Source: JAYZDB01 sp036338025 (GTDB lineage Bacteria; Planctomycetota; UBA1135; UBA2386). From it: DNA of 7,189 nucleotides. The notes under the pieces were generated by a model. That model was not told the DNA's origin. It saw only the letters and a program-made list of their open reading frames with translations, and ran no database searches. This document shows positions 5,875 through 7,189 of this stretch, piece after piece; the stretch's first letter is position 1, and each line of letters starts with the position of its first letter. The stretch spans positions 1-7,189 of the forward strand of contig JAYZDB010000110.1 in assembly GCA_036338025.1 (NCBI GenBank). Direction: 5' to 3'. Both the position numbers and the translations under genes were made by a program.

Positions 5875-7035
5875 TCATTCGCCTTGCAGGACAGCACATC
5901 CAGCCGCGATTCGCTCGGCAGCCGCCTCGATTTCCGCCTTGGTTGTAAACCGTCCCAGCGAAAGTCGCAGACTGCCGCGAATCGACTCGCTGTCGAGGCC
6001 GAGTGCACCCAGCACGTAGCTCGGTTGCATCGATGCGCTGGTGCAGGCCGAAGCGGTCGAGATCGCGACCCCGGGGAGCCCGCTGATCAACTCCTCGGCA
6101 TCGATATCCCGGAAGCTGACATTCGTGGTTCCAGCCAACCTCGGAGCCTGGCGGCCGATGACCTGGCCTGATGGGGAGATGTTGAGCAGCCGGGTTTCGA
6201 GCTCATCGCGGAGTGTTCGGATACGCGGTTGTTCTGATTCACGCTCCGCCTGGCACAGCATCGCAGCATGTCCGAGTCCCACAATGCCCGGTACGTTGAG
6301 GGTCCCCGAGCGTCGACCGTCCTCGTGACCGCCGCCGTGGATGAGCGCACCGCAACGTACTCGCGGCTTGCGGCGGCGTACGAACAAGCCCCCGACGCCT
6401 TTCGGGCCATGAAATTTGTGTCCCGAGAAGCTGAGCAGATCGACATGGTCGGCTTCGACATCGATGGGCTCCTTGCCGAACGACTGCGTGGCATCGGTGT
6501 GAAACAGCACGTCGTGTTCTCGGCACAGTGCGCCGATCTCCCGCAGGGGATGCAATACGCCAGTCTCGTTGTTGGCGTGCATCGCGCTGACCACGAGAGT
6601 GTCGGGTCGGATCGAGGCTGCGAGTTCCCCGAGGTCAACTCGTCCGGCGTCGTCGACGCTCAGGTAGGTAACCTGACAACCGGATTCTTCGAGGTAGCGG
6701 CAGGTGTCCAGGACTGCGCGGTGTTCCGTCCGCACGGTGATGATGTGGCGCTTGTGGGCGTAGACGGGAGACTCGACCAGTCCCTTCAGGGCCAGGTTGA
6801 TGGACTCCGTGGCGCCGCTGGTCCACACGATCTCGCGTGGATCAGAGCCTAGCACGGTGGCTACCTGCTCGCGGGCCCGGTCTACCGCGTCGGCGGCGTT
6901 TGTGCCGAGAGCGTGGTGGCGGCTGGCGGCGTTGCCGAATTCGCGACAGAAGTAGGGCTCCATCGCTTCCAGCACCCGAGGATCGAGGGGTGTGGTGGCG
7001 TTGTAATCCAGGTAGATCAGTTCTGTTCCAGACAT
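5875..7035 (-). CDS. Class I cysteine desulfurase (IscS/NifS family)
   Basis: This PLP enzyme moves sulfur from L-cysteine to an active-site cysteine as persulfide, for iron-sulfur clusters, tRNA thiolation or other sulfur transfer. The 386-residue product shows the full motif set: YLDYNATTPLDP (8-19), TSGATESIN (72-80), TEHRAVLD (103-110) with the PLP-stacking His105, HANNETG (153-159), TDATQ (180-184) with Asp181, SGHKFHGPKG (204-213) with PLP-lysine 207, RRSGTLNVPG (241-250), and the persulfide loop TASACTSAS (327-335) with Cys331. The long Cys loop followed by PSYVLGALG marks class I rather than SufS-like class II. The protein stops soon after GRFTTKAEIE and lacks the C-terminal tail that E. 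coli IscS uses to bind IscU. No iscU, iscR or nif genes are visible, so a specific symbol is withheld. ATG 7035 fits the family N-terminus. It has no clear Shine-Dalgarno and overlaps the upstream gene by 19 nt, which suggests translational coupling. Confidence 0.93.
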   Translation of the reverse strand: MSGTELIYLDYNATTPLDPRVLEAMEPYFCREFGNAASRHHALGTNAADAVDRAREQVATVLGSDPREIVWTSGATESINLALKGLVESPVYAHKRHIITVRTEHRAVLDTCRYLEESGCQVTYLSVDDAGRVDLGELAASIRPDTLVVSAMHANNETGVLHPLREIGALCREHDVLFHTDATQSFGKEPIDVEADHVDLLSFSGHKFHGPKGVGGLFVRRRKPRVRCGALIHGGGHEDGRRSGTLNVPGIVGLGHAAMLCQAERESEQPRIRTLRDELETRLLNISPSGQVIGRQAPRLAGTTNVSFRDIDAEELISGLPGVAISTASACTSASMQPSYVLGALGLDSESIRGSLRLSLGRFTTKAEIEAAAERIAAGCAVLQGE

Positions 7036-7189
7036 GGGTCGACGCGCGCGCATGCTTGCGCCCGGGACAGGGCCGCTACGGTGAAGACCAGCGGGTAGAG
7101 CCGCTCCGAGTACCACAGTCTCGCAAAGTAGAGGCCGATTGGGCTAGTCGGAAATCGTTTGCCTTGTTCAGTGCGTTCGATCAGCCAGG
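7017..7189 (-). CDS. C-terminal fragment of a squalene-cyclase/prenyltransferase-fold protein (5' partial)
   Basis: Reading leftward from the right edge, one frame stays open from 7187 to a TGA at 7017-7019 and gives 56 residues; the start is off-window. The visible part contains FPTSPIGLYFARLWYSE and RLYPLVFTVAALSRA. This pattern (an aromatic-rich 'P.GlYFarLWY.E.LYPl.F...AL.ra' ending) is typical of the last helices of squalene-hopene-cyclase-like and prenyltransferase/squalene-oxidase-repeat proteins in planctomycetes. Catalytic motifs (DXDD, QW repeats) would lie upstream, so I cannot say whether this is a true hopanoid-forming cyclase or a degenerate relative. The last ~13 residues (from about QACARVD onward) look unconserved, and the last six codons overlap the cysteine desulfurase start. 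Confidence 0.6.
   Translation of the reverse strand, partial: WLIERTEQGKRFPTSPIGLYFARLWYSERLYPLVFTVAALSRAQACARVDPCLEQN

Noticed and set aside
5796..6008. N-terminal extension of the esterase to an in-frame start at 6008.
   Set aside because: It would run through the end of the cysteine desulfurase gene and bury the clear signal peptide 71 residues inside; ATG 5795 has a ribosome-binding site.
6268..6852. Plus-strand open frame of 194 codons antisense to the cysteine desulfurase.
   Set aside because: It is a mirror of the PLP-enzyme coding region and has no independent evidence.

Overview
The window looks like a chromosomal segment of a GC-rich planctomycete. This rests on gene types rather than any marker gene: a secreted PQQ-like beta-propeller of the planctomycete style, a sialate-O-acetylesterase-type secreted hydrolase, an EF-G paralogue, and a secreted protein ending in a beta-rich module that I recognise from large planctomycete exoproteomes (Poly30/Pla163-type genomes). 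No rRNA, tRNA, CRISPR array, insertion sequence or transposase is visible.

Layout. (1) 2-520, plus: the C-terminal end of a large secreted or surface protein. (2) 513-1175, minus: a 220-residue protein that reads as a member of the VLRF1/Vms1 release-factor family. Its stop overlaps the end of gene 1 by 8 nt. (3) 1176-1329: a 154-nt divergent intergenic region with interleaved and adjacent inverted repeats and a possible -10 box. (4) 1330-2607, plus: an exported PQQ-like beta-propeller protein. (5) 2622-4718, plus: a full-length EF-G-like translational GTPase, 14 nt downstream of gene 4 with a good Shine-Dalgarno. (6) 4734-5795, minus: an exported SGNH-type carbohydrate esterase that is unusually lysine-rich. 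(7) 5875-7035, minus: a class I PLP-dependent cysteine desulfurase. (8) 7017-7189, minus: the C-terminus of a squalene-cyclase/prenyltransferase-fold protein. It is open at the window edge, and its stop lies 19 nt inside gene 7.

How they may work together. Genes 8-7 (and perhaps 6) form a leftward transcription unit, and genes 4-5 a rightward one. The most interesting association is a VLRF1-type peptidyl-tRNA hydrolase/release factor that shares its upstream region with a transcription unit carrying a non-canonical EF-G. The EF-G has a recycling-type (EF-G2-like) GTPase domain and has lost the conserved histidine at the tip of domain IV. Together they could point to a ribosome rescue or recycling function. 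That link is inference from gene proximity and family membership; the family calls themselves rest on motifs readable in the translated sequence.
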